Assembly: GCF_008122525.1 (NCBI RefSeq)
Contig: NZ_VSRV01000001.1
Location: 2,542,001 to 2,606,000 of the forward strand
DNA length: 64,000 bases
Origin: Marinomonas sp. IMCC 4694
Lineage (GTDB): Bacteria > Pseudomonadota > Gammaproteobacteria > Pseudomonadales > Marinomonadaceae
Direction of reading: 5' to 3'
The position numbers were made by a program, and so were the translations under genes. Below, one piece after another: positions 9,570 through 18,246 of the stretch (its first letter is position 1; each line of letters opens with the position of its first letter). The notes beneath the pieces are model-generated. The model was not told the origin of the DNA. It did not search any database and saw nothing but the letters and a program-made list of their open reading frames with translations.

Positions 9570-10517
9570 ATGTACATAGTCACTGGCGGTGCCGGCTTTA
9601 TCGGCAGCAATATCATCAAATTATTGAACCAAAAAGGCATCAAAAATATTTTATTAGTCGACGATTTAACCGACGGAAAAAAATGCCTTAACTTATCAGA
9701 TCTTGATATTGCCGATTACATGGACATGTACGACTTTTTAGACGCCATTAAAAACGACACCTTAGGCATCACACCGACGGCGGTTTTCCACGAAGGTGCC
9801 TGTTCGGCCACTACGGAGTGGAACGGTAAATTCGTCATGGACGTCAATTACCAATACTCAAAAGCCGTGTTACATTTTTGCTTAAAATACGCGGCCCCGT
9901 TTTCTTACGCTTCTTCGGCGTCTGTGTATGGTTCTGGTCCAATTTTCGAAGAATCTCGTGAAAACGAAAAGCCGTTAAATATGTACGCCTATTCTAAATT
10001 TCAATTTGATCAGTACGTTCGCAACCTCTTGCCAGAAGCGAAAAGCCAAATTGTTGGCTTTCGTTATTTCAATGTATATGGCCCTCGTGAACAGCACAAA
10101 GGCAGCATGGCCAGCGTAGCATTTCATCTTCGTAATCAAGTACTTGCAGGCGAAAATCCAAAATTATTTGGTGCCTACGATGGCTATGAAGCCGGTGGTC
10201 AAAGCCGTGATTTTATCTATGTAGAAGACCTGGTCAACACCAAACTCTGGTTCCTTGATAGCCCTGAAAAATCCGGGATTTTCAACCTTGGAACCGGCAA
10301 AGCGGAGCCTTTTAAAACCATCGCCGACACCGTGATCAACCAATACGGCAAAGGCGAAATCGAATACATTCCTTTCCCCGAACATTTAAAAGGCGCTTAC
10401 CAAAGCTTCACCCAAGCGGATATCACGAAACTGCGCGAGACAGGTTACGAAGGAAGTTTTCGCGGCTTAGCACAAGGCGTCACCGACTACCTAGGTTGGC
10501 TTGATTCTAATGGCTAA
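9570..10517 (+). CDS. hldD: ADP-L-glycero-D-manno-heptose-6-epimerase
   Basis: Converts ADP-D-glycero- to ADP-L-glycero-D-manno-heptose, the donor for WaaC/WaaF. The 315-residue short-chain dehydrogenase fold starts with the Rossmann motif TGGAGFIGSN. The catalytic YxxxK is in YAYSKFQFD and the SSASVYG strand precedes it. GPREQHKGSMASVAFH and the late DFIYVEDL segment are typical of HldD. Its stop overlaps the start of waaF by 8 bases, so these two and the next glycosyltransferase are co-translated. Confidence 0.95.
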   Translation: MYIVTGGAGFIGSNIIKLLNQKGIKNILLVDDLTDGKKCLNLSDLDIADYMDMYDFLDAIKNDTLGITPTAVFHEGACSATTEWNGKFVMDVNYQYSKAVLHFCLKYAAPFSYASSASVYGSGPIFEESRENEKPLNMYAYSKFQFDQYVRNLLPEAKSQIVGFRYFNVYGPREQHKGSMASVAFHLRNQVLAGENPKLFGAYDGYEAGGQSRDFIYVEDLVNTKLWFLDSPEKSGIFNLGTGKAEPFKTIADTVINQYGKGEIEYIPFPEHLKGAYQSFTQADITKLRETGYEGSFRGLAQGVTDYLGWLDSNG

Positions 10518-11532
10518 GTATTTGATTGTTGGCCCTTCTTGGGTGGGCGATATGGTCATGGCACAAAGCCTTTTTATGACGGTTAAACAGCGCGATAAAG
10601 ACGCGGTTATAGACGTCATTGGGCCCAAATGGTCTGTGCCTATTATTGCCAGAATGCCCGAGGTCCGTAACGCCATCACCCTGCCTACTGGGCATGGTGA
10701 ATGGGGCATCAGTATACGTCGTAAACTGGGTCACTCACTGCGCTCAGAACACTACGATCATGCGATTGTAATGCCGCGCTCGTGGAAATCGGCTCTGGTG
10801 CCGTTTTTCGCCAAAGTACCACACCGAATCGGCTTTACGGGCGAGCAGCGCTATTTTCTTTTAAATGAACGTCGAACTTTAGATAAAAATATTCTGAACC
10901 AAACGGTGAAACGCTTCACTTCATTAGGGCTACCGGCTGAGGAAGCTTATCCACCGAAAGACATTCCTTTCCCTAAGCTAACAGTAGATAAAACTAATCA
11001 AGCGCGTTTGTATCAGCAATTCAATCTATCCAATCGACCCGCTATTGCTTTGATGGCGGGAGCAGAATTTGGCCCGTCTAAACAATGGCCAATCCCCCAT
11101 TTTCATCAATTAGCAAAAAGTGCCATCGCCTCAGGCTACCAAATTTGGGTACTTGGCGGACCAAAAGACCAAATGGACGGTGATAATATCGTCGACACTC
11201 TTGGCGAATTTGCCATCAACTTATGTGGTAAAACACAATTAGTTGATGCCATTGATTTATTGGCCGCAGCTGAAAAAGCCGTCAGTAACGACTCGGGGCT
11301 CATGCACATCGCCGCCGCCGTTGGCACCGAAGTGCATGGTATTTACGGCTCCACCAGCGAATTATTTACACCACCGCTGACCGACAAAAAAACCATTCAT
11401 AACCTACACCTTGAATGCTCACCTTGCTTTAAACGAACCTGCCCTTTGGGGCATACCCACTGTCAGAATCAACTGATTCCAGATCAAATTATTCGCACCC
11501 TAAATCTGTCTATGCTGGAAACCACACCATGA
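10510..11532 (+). CDS. waaF: ADP-heptose:LPS heptosyltransferase II
   Basis: GT9 enzyme adding the second L-heptose to the inner core, cytoplasmic face. WaaF signatures include VGPSWVGDMVMAQSL at the N-terminus, MAGAEFGPSKQWP in the donor site, SNDSGLMHIAAAVG, and the closing CSPCFKRTCPLGHTHC with its cluster of cysteines. A TTG at 10501 opens the frame, but the ATG at 10510 gives MAKYLIVGPSW, matching the family start. It overlaps hldD by 8 bases and the next gene by 4 (ATGA). Confidence 0.94.
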   Translation: MAKYLIVGPSWVGDMVMAQSLFMTVKQRDKDAVIDVIGPKWSVPIIARMPEVRNAITLPTGHGEWGISIRRKLGHSLRSEHYDHAIVMPRSWKSALVPFFAKVPHRIGFTGEQRYFLLNERRTLDKNILNQTVKRFTSLGLPAEEAYPPKDIPFPKLTVDKTNQARLYQQFNLSNRPAIALMAGAEFGPSKQWPIPHFHQLAKSAIASGYQIWVLGGPKDQMDGDNIVDTLGEFAINLCGKTQLVDAIDLLAAAEKAVSNDSGLMHIAAAVGTEVHGIYGSTSELFTPPLTDKKTIHNLHLECSPCFKRTCPLGHTHCQNQLIPDQIIRTLNLSMLETTP

Positions 11533-12317
11533 CACGCTCTAACACTAAAGCGACATTATCCGCTGCGCTGATTGTTAAAAACGAGGCCAAAAACTTAGCG
11601 GCGTGTCTCGACAGCCTAACGGGTTGGGTGGATGATATTGTTATTTTGGATTCAGGCAGTACCGATGACACTCAAGCCATAGCGGAAAAGTACACCAGCC
11701 ATTTTTATATCAAGAGTGACTGGCAAGGCTTTGGCTTACAACGACAAGCAGCACAAAATTATGTCACTACGGATTATGTACTGTGGATTGATGCTGACGA
11801 AGTGGTTACGGAAGAGCTCAGAGCCAGTATTTTAAACGCTGTAAAACAAAAAAAAGACCAAACAGCGTACCGTCTTAATCGAAAAAGCTGGGTATTCGGA
11901 CGCTTTATTGAACATTCTGGCTGGTATCCAGATCGAGTAACTCGCTTGCATAAAGTCAATGAAGGTCGTTATTCTGATGATTTGGTGCACGAGAAAGTAC
12001 TTTTAAACGAGGCTATCACGCTAGAAAACCTAAATGGCGACTTAACCCATTACACCTACAATGACCTGCAACACTACCTAGTTAAATCCGCTTCTTATGC
12101 GAAATTATCCGCAGACCAAAAAGAACAAAGAGGGAAAAAAACCTCATTAAGCAATGCCTCACTTCATGCCTTTGCCTGCTTCGTGAAGATGTACCTAGTT
12201 AAACGTGGATTCTTAGACGGCAAGCAGGGTTTTTTATTGGCGGTATTATCTGCGCATTCCACTTTTGTGAAATATGCGGACTTATGGATTCGCTCCCAGC
12301 CAAAACGCCCAAAATAA
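11529..12317 (+). CDS. GT2 family glycosyltransferase, WaaE/KdtX-like LPS core glucosyltransferase
   Basis: 262 residues with a GT-A fold: ALIVKNEAKNLAACLDSL at the N-terminus, then DIVILDSGSTDDTQAIA for nucleotide-sugar binding and the WIDADEV metal site. The middle contains RKSWVFGRFIEHSGWYPD, characteristic of the WaaE/KdtX group that adds a beta-1,4-glucose to inner-core heptose I. An ATGA overlap with waaF and the surrounding core genes support an LPS role. The exact acceptor and sugar remain inferred. Confidence 0.85.
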   Translation: MTRSNTKATLSAALIVKNEAKNLAACLDSLTGWVDDIVILDSGSTDDTQAIAEKYTSHFYIKSDWQGFGLQRQAAQNYVTTDYVLWIDADEVVTEELRASILNAVKQKKDQTAYRLNRKSWVFGRFIEHSGWYPDRVTRLHKVNEGRYSDDLVHEKVLLNEAITLENLNGDLTHYTYNDLQHYLVKSASYAKLSADQKEQRGKKTSLSNASLHAFACFVKMYLVKRGFLDGKQGFLLAVLSAHSTFVKYADLWIRSQPKRPK

Positions 12318-12332
12318 GGTTAGAACGTTAAG

Positions 12333-13439
12333 TTAAGCATCTTGATAGAGCGACAACAGGGCATCTACATGCTTCTCTTGATCGAAGCACTCACACGCTC
12401 GTTTCTTCGCCATAATAGACATGCATTGTCTTTTTTCTTGATCTCCACTCAATTTTTGAATGATTTCGATAAACTTAAACGTATCAAAAGGGTCAACCAA
12501 CTCACCAGACTGTTCTAGAATTTCTGGAATAGCACCGTGGCTGGAACCAATAATAGCCTTTCCAGCAGCCATGGCTTCAATGACGGTTAAGCCAAACGCT
12601 TCGTTATGAGAAGGAATAACCACCACATCGATGGCTTTTAGTACATTGTCGGGCTGTTCTGAAAAACCATAAAAAATAACCTTGTTTGTTAAATCCTGCT
12701 CGATAACATAAGCTTGTAGTGTTTTTACATAGGCCGCATCCCCCCCCGTATCCGCCGTTAAACCTCCGACTATGATCAAGTAAATTGGCTTAGATTTTAG
12801 TCCAGCAAACGCTCTTAACAGTTCTAAATGCCCTTTCCCATTCGATAACCGTCCAACAATGCCTATCAATATGGCATCGGGAGGTAAGGAAAAGTGCTGC
12901 TTTAGATCCAACGGCGCGCTTTCTACAGCCCCTTCTTGGTGAATTTGAGTGCCTAACCACAAGGTTTTCACTTTATTTTCTGCGATAGGCAACGCCTTGA
13001 TGTTTCGTGCTCGAGTAAAGTGACTAATCGACAACACCAAATCCACATTGCGATAAATAAAGCGGTGAATGACGTCTTTTTTCGGGCGTTTTGCGCCCAT
13101 ATGATCGGTGTAAATTAATTTAAAACCACACAGTTTCTTTAGCAATACCGCCAACATCAGGTCACTGGATTTGTGACAATGCACATACTGAATCTGCTGA
13201 AATTTGATCCACTTTACCAAACTTAGTATGTGACGATAACCATCACCACGACTTTGCAGGGTGTAATTTGTATCAAATGTATCCTGCATACGAGCATGTA
13301 TCGGAGTCTGGGCTTGTGAAAGGCCAAACACTTTATGTCCTTTGCCTTTCATCGTTAACCCTACTCGAATAGGGTACATCTCTAAACCACCAAAGCCTTT
13401 CGACAAACATATATGCAATATATTCAAAGAGTTTGACAT
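12333..13439 (-). CDS. GT4 family glycosyltransferase (LPS core or surface glycan)
   Basis: 368-residue GT-B enzyme. The N-terminus NILHICLSKGFGGLEMYPI carries the glycine-rich acceptor-domain loop. The donor domain has IGIVGRLSNGKGHLELLRAF, followed by VVIPSHNEAFGLTVIEAMAAG, which is the classic E-x7-E retaining site. It probably adds a hexose to the LPS core, judged from the neighbours only. Its start lies 3 bases after the stop of the upstream heptosyltransferase gene, so the two form an operon facing the waaF operon tail to tail. Confidence 0.85.
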   Translation of the reverse strand: MSNSLNILHICLSKGFGGLEMYPIRVGLTMKGKGHKVFGLSQAQTPIHARMQDTFDTNYTLQSRGDGYRHILSLVKWIKFQQIQYVHCHKSSDLMLAVLLKKLCGFKLIYTDHMGAKRPKKDVIHRFIYRNVDLVLSISHFTRARNIKALPIAENKVKTLWLGTQIHQEGAVESAPLDLKQHFSLPPDAILIGIVGRLSNGKGHLELLRAFAGLKSKPIYLIIVGGLTADTGGDAAYVKTLQAYVIEQDLTNKVIFYGFSEQPDNVLKAIDVVVIPSHNEAFGLTVIEAMAAGKAIIGSSHGAIPEILEQSGELVDPFDTFKFIEIIQKLSGDQEKRQCMSIMAKKRACECFDQEKHVDALLSLYQDA

Positions 13440-13442
13440 GGC

Positions 13443-14471
13443 TCAACCTTCCTTTGCTAAATTCGTATACCAGCTTGTGATATCAGAAAAGGTATTGGCA
13501 ATGTCTAAGTTAGCCAAACTGTCTTCTTCTCCACTAGGGGAAAATGGCAACCATCGCCCTTCACTGTTTAAGGTTTTCCAGCGCAGTGGCGTGGCAGAAC
13601 GGCGACTAGGGTAAAAGCCTATTGTCGGCACATCCATCGCACCGGCAATATGTAAAGGCCCTGTCGAACCAGCAATAAATAAGTCTGCCGTGGCGATAGA
13701 ACACATAAAGTCCGCAACGCCATCGTTCTTGTCGTACAAAGTGACGTGCTTTACCACACCTTGTAACGCATCAACCAAAGATTGCGATATAGGCGCTTCG
13801 CCAGGGCCTGCGGTAACCACAAAATGAAAAGTATCCAGTGTGTTTAAACATTGAATCAGCGCAACCCATTGTTTAATCACCAAGGTATTGGATGATCCAC
13901 CAGTGACGGGATGAACAAAACACAGCTTACGTTGTGTGTCGATACCCAGTGATTGCAAAGTATCTCGTTGCAGGTTGAGTGTCTGAGGGGAATACACAAA
14001 GAAGGGCGTTTCTGTTTTTTGAACCTCGCCCCCTAACACTGCAATAAAATAACGAGCCAAATCAAGATTGTATTCAAACTCAGGCTTACTCGAAGTCGAA
14101 CGACGCTGGCGAAGTGTGTGTGTATACAAAAACTGCACCAGTTTAGTGGCTGGGGCTACCCGAATAGGAATGTGAGCCTGACGCACTAAAGTCGCATTGT
14201 AGGTATCTGAAAACAGACAAATCACCGCATCAAAGCGATGCTCTTTTAGTGTTCTGGCAAAGGCTTTTTTAGTATTAGTGTTTTTAGGGTCAATAATAAC
14301 CTCATCAATCCATTGAAAAGACTGAGCGATCTCTTTAGTGTAATTCGGCACTAACGCCGTCACCGTCGCGCTCGGAAAGGCTTTTTTAATGATTTGAATC
14401 GCCGGCAATGCAAGCACAAAATCGCCAATTTTATCGTTACGCACCACTAAAATTTTTTTTATCATCACCAT
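13443..14471 (-). CDS. GT9 family heptosyltransferase (WaaC-like or core heptosyltransferase)
   Basis: 342 residues with the GT9 hallmarks: ILVVRNDKIGDFVLALPAIQIIKKAFP at the N-terminus (Asp in the catalytic position), an HPVTGGS loop, and FIAGSTGPLHIAGAMDVPTIGFYPS at the donor site. The family transfers heptose from ADP-heptose. Since waaF is nearby and no other waaC is in the window, this could be heptosyltransferase I, but it lacks features that would separate WaaC from other core heptosyltransferases, so no symbol is given. The ATG at 14471 follows AGGAAAGAG; an ATG two codons in is also possible. Confidence 0.85.
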   Translation of the reverse strand: MVMIKKILVVRNDKIGDFVLALPAIQIIKKAFPSATVTALVPNYTKEIAQSFQWIDEVIIDPKNTNTKKAFARTLKEHRFDAVICLFSDTYNATLVRQAHIPIRVAPATKLVQFLYTHTLRQRRSTSSKPEFEYNLDLARYFIAVLGGEVQKTETPFFVYSPQTLNLQRDTLQSLGIDTQRKLCFVHPVTGGSSNTLVIKQWVALIQCLNTLDTFHFVVTAGPGEAPISQSLVDALQGVVKHVTLYDKNDGVADFMCSIATADLFIAGSTGPLHIAGAMDVPTIGFYPSRRSATPLRWKTLNSEGRWLPFSPSGEEDSLANLDIANTFSDITSWYTNLAKEG

Positions 14472-14663
14472 GTTTCATCTCTTTCCTGTTTACTCATAGG
14501 GATAACCTTTTCAATCTGTGCATCCTTTGCTTAAAAGATAGAATTTGCATTGAAAAAACGTTATTTTACAGAGGCACTCTAATTAAAAATACCTAATTGT
14601 GCTTTTTTACACATCACACAGAACAACACAGAAAACCTCAATAAAAAAAATAAGGAGTTATCT

Positions 14664-14981
14664 ATGAAGTTTGAATTGGTCGATCGTCAAGGCTATGTCC
14701 CTGATCTGAATTATGGCGAATCAGGACAAGAGCTTTCCTGTTTTATTCCTAGCGATTACTCTTTCCAGCAAGTCAGCTACAACAACGGCGAAGGCGAAGC
14801 CATCATCGATAAACACACATGGTATTTTTTCTTTACGCAAGAAGGCATTGGCATCAAGCTAATGGACGGCATTGTCAGCCTAAAAGAAGCGGAACACTTT
14901 TTATTAGCCATGAAATCCCATATCTGGGGTGACACTCATCAGCAAGTGCAAATTTTTATGGCAGGTGCCCTGCCTAAATAA
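14664..14981 (+). CDS. Small conserved-looking protein of unknown function (105 aa)
   Basis: A well-formed gene: AAGGAG sits 7 bases before the ATG. It encodes an acidic, soluble 105-residue protein without signal peptide or membrane helix. The sequence is rich in aromatic residues (HTWYFFFTQEGIGIKLMDG) and Gln/Ser, and the predicted pattern is mostly beta strands followed by one helix (LKEAEHFLLAMKSHIWG). I do not recognise a family. It stands alone between the core-glycosyltransferase operon (divergent) and the sulfurtransferase gene (convergent), with a stem-loop directly after its stop. Confidence 0.7.
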   Translation: MKFELVDRQGYVPDLNYGESGQELSCFIPSDYSFQQVSYNNGEGEAIIDKHTWYFFFTQEGIGIKLMDGIVSLKEAEHFLLAMKSHIWGDTHQQVQIFMAGALPK

Positions 14982-14990
14982 TTTTCTCCT

Positions 14991-15013
14991 TAGCCCTGCT
15001 TATGGCAGGGCTA
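14991..15013. terminator. Stem-loop between convergent genes
   Basis: Nine-base perfect stem TAGCCCTGC / GCAGGGCTA with a five-base loop between the stops of the 105-aa gene and the sulfurtransferase gene. There is no T-run on either strand, so intrinsic termination is only possible, not certain. Confidence 0.45.
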
Positions 15014-15025
15014 ACTGACATCATG

Positions 15026-15868
15026 TTACCCCTTCATAGCTCTAAGCATGCGTTTTGACCATTGACTCCAAGAGCCCACGTACACTTTTTTCGCAGCTAT
15101 TCCAGCGTAATTTAATGCCAGTACGTTGTGGCATGCCGTAACACCTGAGCCGCAATAGTAAACCTGTTCAGCGCTGCCTCCAGCCAAACAAGCTTGCCAT
15201 TCTGTTTGTAATAACGCCGATGGTTTAAAGCGGCCAGTAACATCAAGATTCTGCGAAAAAGGGCGATTAATCGCGCCTGGAATGTGTCCCGCAACTGGGT
15301 CCATGGTTTCATTTTCACCTTGAAAACGATCGGCGGCTCTCGCATCCACCAGCTGAAACTGATCGGTCTCGATGTTTTCAACCACGGCTTGCTCACTGAT
15401 TGCCCAAGGAAACGTCACCGCAATTTGCCCCGTGGTACTTTGGCTGGTTGCAGGTTCAGTTGACAAAGGTCGACCCTCTTCTTTCCACGCCGTAATCCCA
15501 CCGTTTAATACCCTGACATCGATACCCTGTTGGCTCAACATCCACCAAGCGCGCGCAGCAATGGCGCCGCCCATGTCGTCATACACCACGACGTTTGTCT
15601 CTTGACCAATACCCCATGCTTGCAGTTGGGCTGAAAAAACCGCTTCATCGGGCAAAGGATGACGGCCTGTAAGATGGGTTTCTGCCGACGCTAACTGATG
15701 ATGAACATCCACAAAAATGGCGTTAGGTATATGCCCTGTGTTGTATTCTGCTTGGCCTTTGCTGTGATCTGTCAGGTAAAATCGACAATCTAGCACCACC
15801 ACATTAGGCTGATCCAGCAGATCAACCAATTCGCTTGTTTCGATGAGTGTTTTTAGTTGCACAGACAT
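15026..15868 (-). CDS. 3-mercaptopyruvate sulfurtransferase-type rhodanese (SseA-like)
   Basis: 280 residues in two rhodanese domains: the inactive N-terminal one (VVLDCRFYL, GHIPNAIFVDVH) and the catalytic C-terminal one (GHIPGAINRPF). The active-site loop reads CGSGVTAC. The CGSGVT form marks mercaptopyruvate rather than thiosulfate sulfurtransferases. Cytoplasmic; moves sulfane sulfur from 3-mercaptopyruvate to thiol or cyanide acceptors. Length matches E. coli SseA (281). Single gene, convergent with the 105-aa gene and divergent from the tlyA-like gene. Confidence 0.88.
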   Translation of the reverse strand: MSVQLKTLIETSELVDLLDQPNVVVLDCRFYLTDHSKGQAEYNTGHIPNAIFVDVHHQLASAETHLTGRHPLPDEAVFSAQLQAWGIGQETNVVVYDDMGGAIAARAWWMLSQQGIDVRVLNGGITAWKEEGRPLSTEPATSQSTTGQIAVTFPWAISEQAVVENIETDQFQLVDARAADRFQGENETMDPVAGHIPGAINRPFSQNLDVTGRFKPSALLQTEWQACLAGGSAEQVYYCGSGVTACHNVLALNYAGIAAKKVYVGSWSQWSKRMLRAMKG

Positions 15869-15979
15869 TCCTCAGGCAATGATTAATGAAGCAAATTAGG
15901 CGTTTGTTAGTACTTTAAATCTACTTTGATTCGGTGTTTTTTGCTAATATTCGCGGCTACTATTTTTCTTGAGTTAATT

Positions 15980-16738
15980 ATGCTACGTATCGATTTACTG
16001 CTCACTGAACAAGGCTTGGCGAAATCCCGCGCCCAAGCGCAAACTTTTATTAGTGAAGGTCGAGTCTCATATAAACTCAATGAACAATGGCTCAAAGCCA
16101 CTAAACCCAGTATCAAATTGCCTTTAGACATAACACTTAGAGTCACACAAGATGACGCCGATAAATACGTCTCTCGAGGGGCATTAAAGCTCGAAGGGGC
16201 ATTACAACACACCCAGCTTACTATTGAGCATTTTCACGTATTAGATATTGGCCAGTCTACCGGCGGCTTTAGTGATTGCGTGATTCAGCACGGTGCGGCC
16301 AAAGTCGTAGGCGTCGAAGTAGGCCATGGACAGCTGGATAAACGCCTGCTAGACAACGACAAAATTGTCTGTTTAGAGGGCATCAACGCCCGTAATTTAA
16401 GCGCTGAAGACCTCAAAGGCCATCTCCCTGACGGTGGTTTTGACCTTGTCGTAATGGACGTGTCGTTTATCTCTCAAACCAAGATTTTGCCTCAACTGCC
16501 CAGCTTATTAAAAAGCGCCGGCCACTTAATCACACTCGTTAAACCACAGTTTGAAGTGGGCAAAGCGTTTATTGGCAAAGGTGGTATTGTTAAAAATCCC
16601 GCCCGCGTCGCACAACTCAGCACAGACATTCAAGCCTTTGTCACCGCATTAGGATTCACCGTGCAATGCTACATCGAAAGCCCAATCAAAGGCGGTGATG
16701 GCAACCAAGAGTACCTACTCTGGGCGATTCGAAACTAA
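15980..16738 (+). CDS. TlyA-family rRNA 2'-O-methyltransferase (hemolysin A-like)
   Basis: 252 residues. Residues 1-60 form an S4 RNA-binding domain (RIDLLLTEQGLAKSRAQAQ), and the rest is an FtsJ/RrmJ-type SAM methylase. Motif I is DIGQSTGGFSDC; VMDVSFIS and VKPQFEVGK follow. TlyA enzymes methylate cytidines of 16S and/or 23S rRNA; some are annotated as hemolysins. The ATG at 15980 is chosen over an upstream in-frame start at 15926 because it places the S4 domain at the N-terminus. The usual DVGAS in motif I is DIGQS here. Confidence 0.88.
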   Translation: MLRIDLLLTEQGLAKSRAQAQTFISEGRVSYKLNEQWLKATKPSIKLPLDITLRVTQDDADKYVSRGALKLEGALQHTQLTIEHFHVLDIGQSTGGFSDCVIQHGAAKVVGVEVGHGQLDKRLLDNDKIVCLEGINARNLSAEDLKGHLPDGGFDLVVMDVSFISQTKILPQLPSLLKSAGHLITLVKPQFEVGKAFIGKGGIVKNPARVAQLSTDIQAFVTALGFTVQCYIESPIKGGDGNQEYLLWAIRN

Positions 16739-16741
16739 TAC

Positions 16742-18121
16742 CTACAGCATATCCTCGAACGCACGAGGATGAGGCGGCACTATTTCACCGGCGGCTTTTT
16801 GTTCGAGTTCCGCTAAATAGTTTTTCGCCATATAAAAGCCCAAACAACCAAAAATCACCGAACCAATCGCTTGTCCCAATAGAACGCCTTCCGCGCCCAT
16901 AAAAAAAGAAAACACAATAATTAATGGCCAAGTGCCCAGTGTCGCACGTGCAAAGTTTAATAAGGTGCTATTGAGTGGCTTGCCAAGATTATTAAATACC
17001 GCAATGGCGATAAACAATAAGCTCTGAAAGAAAAAGCTAAACGAGACAAAAGTCGCAAAAAATCGGATCAATTCCGCACTGCCCTCCGTCGCGTTGAAGA
17101 CAGATACCAACCAATCTTGCGCCTGATAGAGTACAACACACAAGGCCACACAATAGGCAAACGCATAGACTACGGCACTGCTAATCGTACTGTGCATTCG
17201 GTCAAACCGACCCGCTCCGTAGTTTTGTCCAAGAATCGGGCCAACAGCCCCTGACAAAGCGAACAAACCACCAAACACCACAGGAATAACTCGACCAATG
17301 ACCGAAACGGCCGCCACCGCATCGTCCCCAAACGTGGCCGTGTGCTCCATTACAATGGCGTTTGCCAATGGGGAAGACAGGTTGGTCAGCATCGCTGGCA
17401 CCGCGATCCAAGCAATGGATTTGGCATCTTTGAAAAAATCCATTAAATCAAATTCGCCTAACATTTTATGGATGTGCACCACGCCATAATAAGACACAGC
17501 GACCATGGAAAAACGCGCGATCAAAGACGCAATCGCGGCGCCTTGCACCCCTAGGCCAAAGGCAAAAATGAAGATGGGGTCCAATACCGCATTCACTAAA
17601 CCACCAATCAAGGTCGCGTACATGGCACGGCGCGCGTCGCCCAAGGCTCGCATTATGCCCGAGCCAATCATGCCGATCATGACCGCCGGCATCCCCATGA
17701 TTAATATTTGTAAATACTCTGTTGCTAAATCCAGCGTTCGTCCCGTTGCGCCAATATACAACAGAATGTGCGGAATATTCGGCCACAAAAACCACACCAC
17801 GGCGGTGGAAAAAAACACCCCAAACGCCAATACATTAACCGCTCGACGCTTAGCCAGTTCGATATTTCCCTGGCCAATGGCTTTTGAGACAAGCGCCGTC
17901 GCCGAGATAGACACCGCTATACTTAATGACACGGTAAAAAACATGATACTGCTGGCAAATCCCACTGCCGCCACGGCTTCTTTTTCGCCTAAAATGGACA
18001 AAAAAAGCATATCAACAAGGTCAACCAAAAACAGACACATCAAACCCAACGCACCAGTGGCCGACATACTCACAACGTGCTTAAACGTAGAACCTTGTGT
18101 CAGTTTTGCCGAATGTGGCAT
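16742..18121 (-). CDS. MATE-family multidrug/metabolite exporter
   Basis: 459-residue inner-membrane protein with about twelve helices in two homologous halves. Each half opens with the MATE pattern: residues 10-60 carry the MSATGALGLMCLFLVDLVDMLFLS helix pair, and the second half repeats GAVGPILGQNYGAG. It couples Na+ or H+ entry to export of cationic compounds. An ATG at 18163 would add 14 residues, but the ATG at 18121 has AGGGGA 6-7 bases before it. It converges on the tlyA-like gene with 3 bases between stops. Confidence 0.88.
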   Translation of the reverse strand: MPHSAKLTQGSTFKHVVSMSATGALGLMCLFLVDLVDMLFLSILGEKEAVAAVGFASSIMFFTVSLSIAVSISATALVSKAIGQGNIELAKRRAVNVLAFGVFFSTAVVWFLWPNIPHILLYIGATGRTLDLATEYLQILIMGMPAVMIGMIGSGIMRALGDARRAMYATLIGGLVNAVLDPIFIFAFGLGVQGAAIASLIARFSMVAVSYYGVVHIHKMLGEFDLMDFFKDAKSIAWIAVPAMLTNLSSPLANAIVMEHTATFGDDAVAAVSVIGRVIPVVFGGLFALSGAVGPILGQNYGAGRFDRMHSTISSAVVYAFAYCVALCVVLYQAQDWLVSVFNATEGSAELIRFFATFVSFSFFFQSLLFIAIAVFNNLGKPLNSTLLNFARATLGTWPLIIVFSFFMGAEGVLLGQAIGSVIFGCLGFYMAKNYLAELEQKAAGEIVPPHPRAFEDML

Positions 18122-18165
18122 GTTTATCCCCTGCAACGGCGCACACTCGGTACGACAACCCAAAA

Positions 18166-18196
18166 AAAACCGAATAAGAGATGTCTATTCGGTTTT
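18166..18196 (-). terminator. Rho-independent terminator after lon
   Basis: Perfect 11-base stem AAAACCGAATA / TATTCGGTTTT with a nine-base loop. Read on the minus strand it is followed by a run of eight T, fitting termination of lon transcripts before the MATE gene. The + strand side also has T-rich sequence, so it may work both ways. Confidence 0.85.
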
Positions 18197-18246
18197 GTAT
18201 TTTCTCATGTATGCCCAGCTTAGAAAATGCCTACTGGCTAGATTAC

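Noticed and set aside
15926..15979. Upstream start for the TlyA-type methylase
   Set aside because: It adds a hydrophobic stretch not found in the family; the S4 domain starts at the ATG at 15980.
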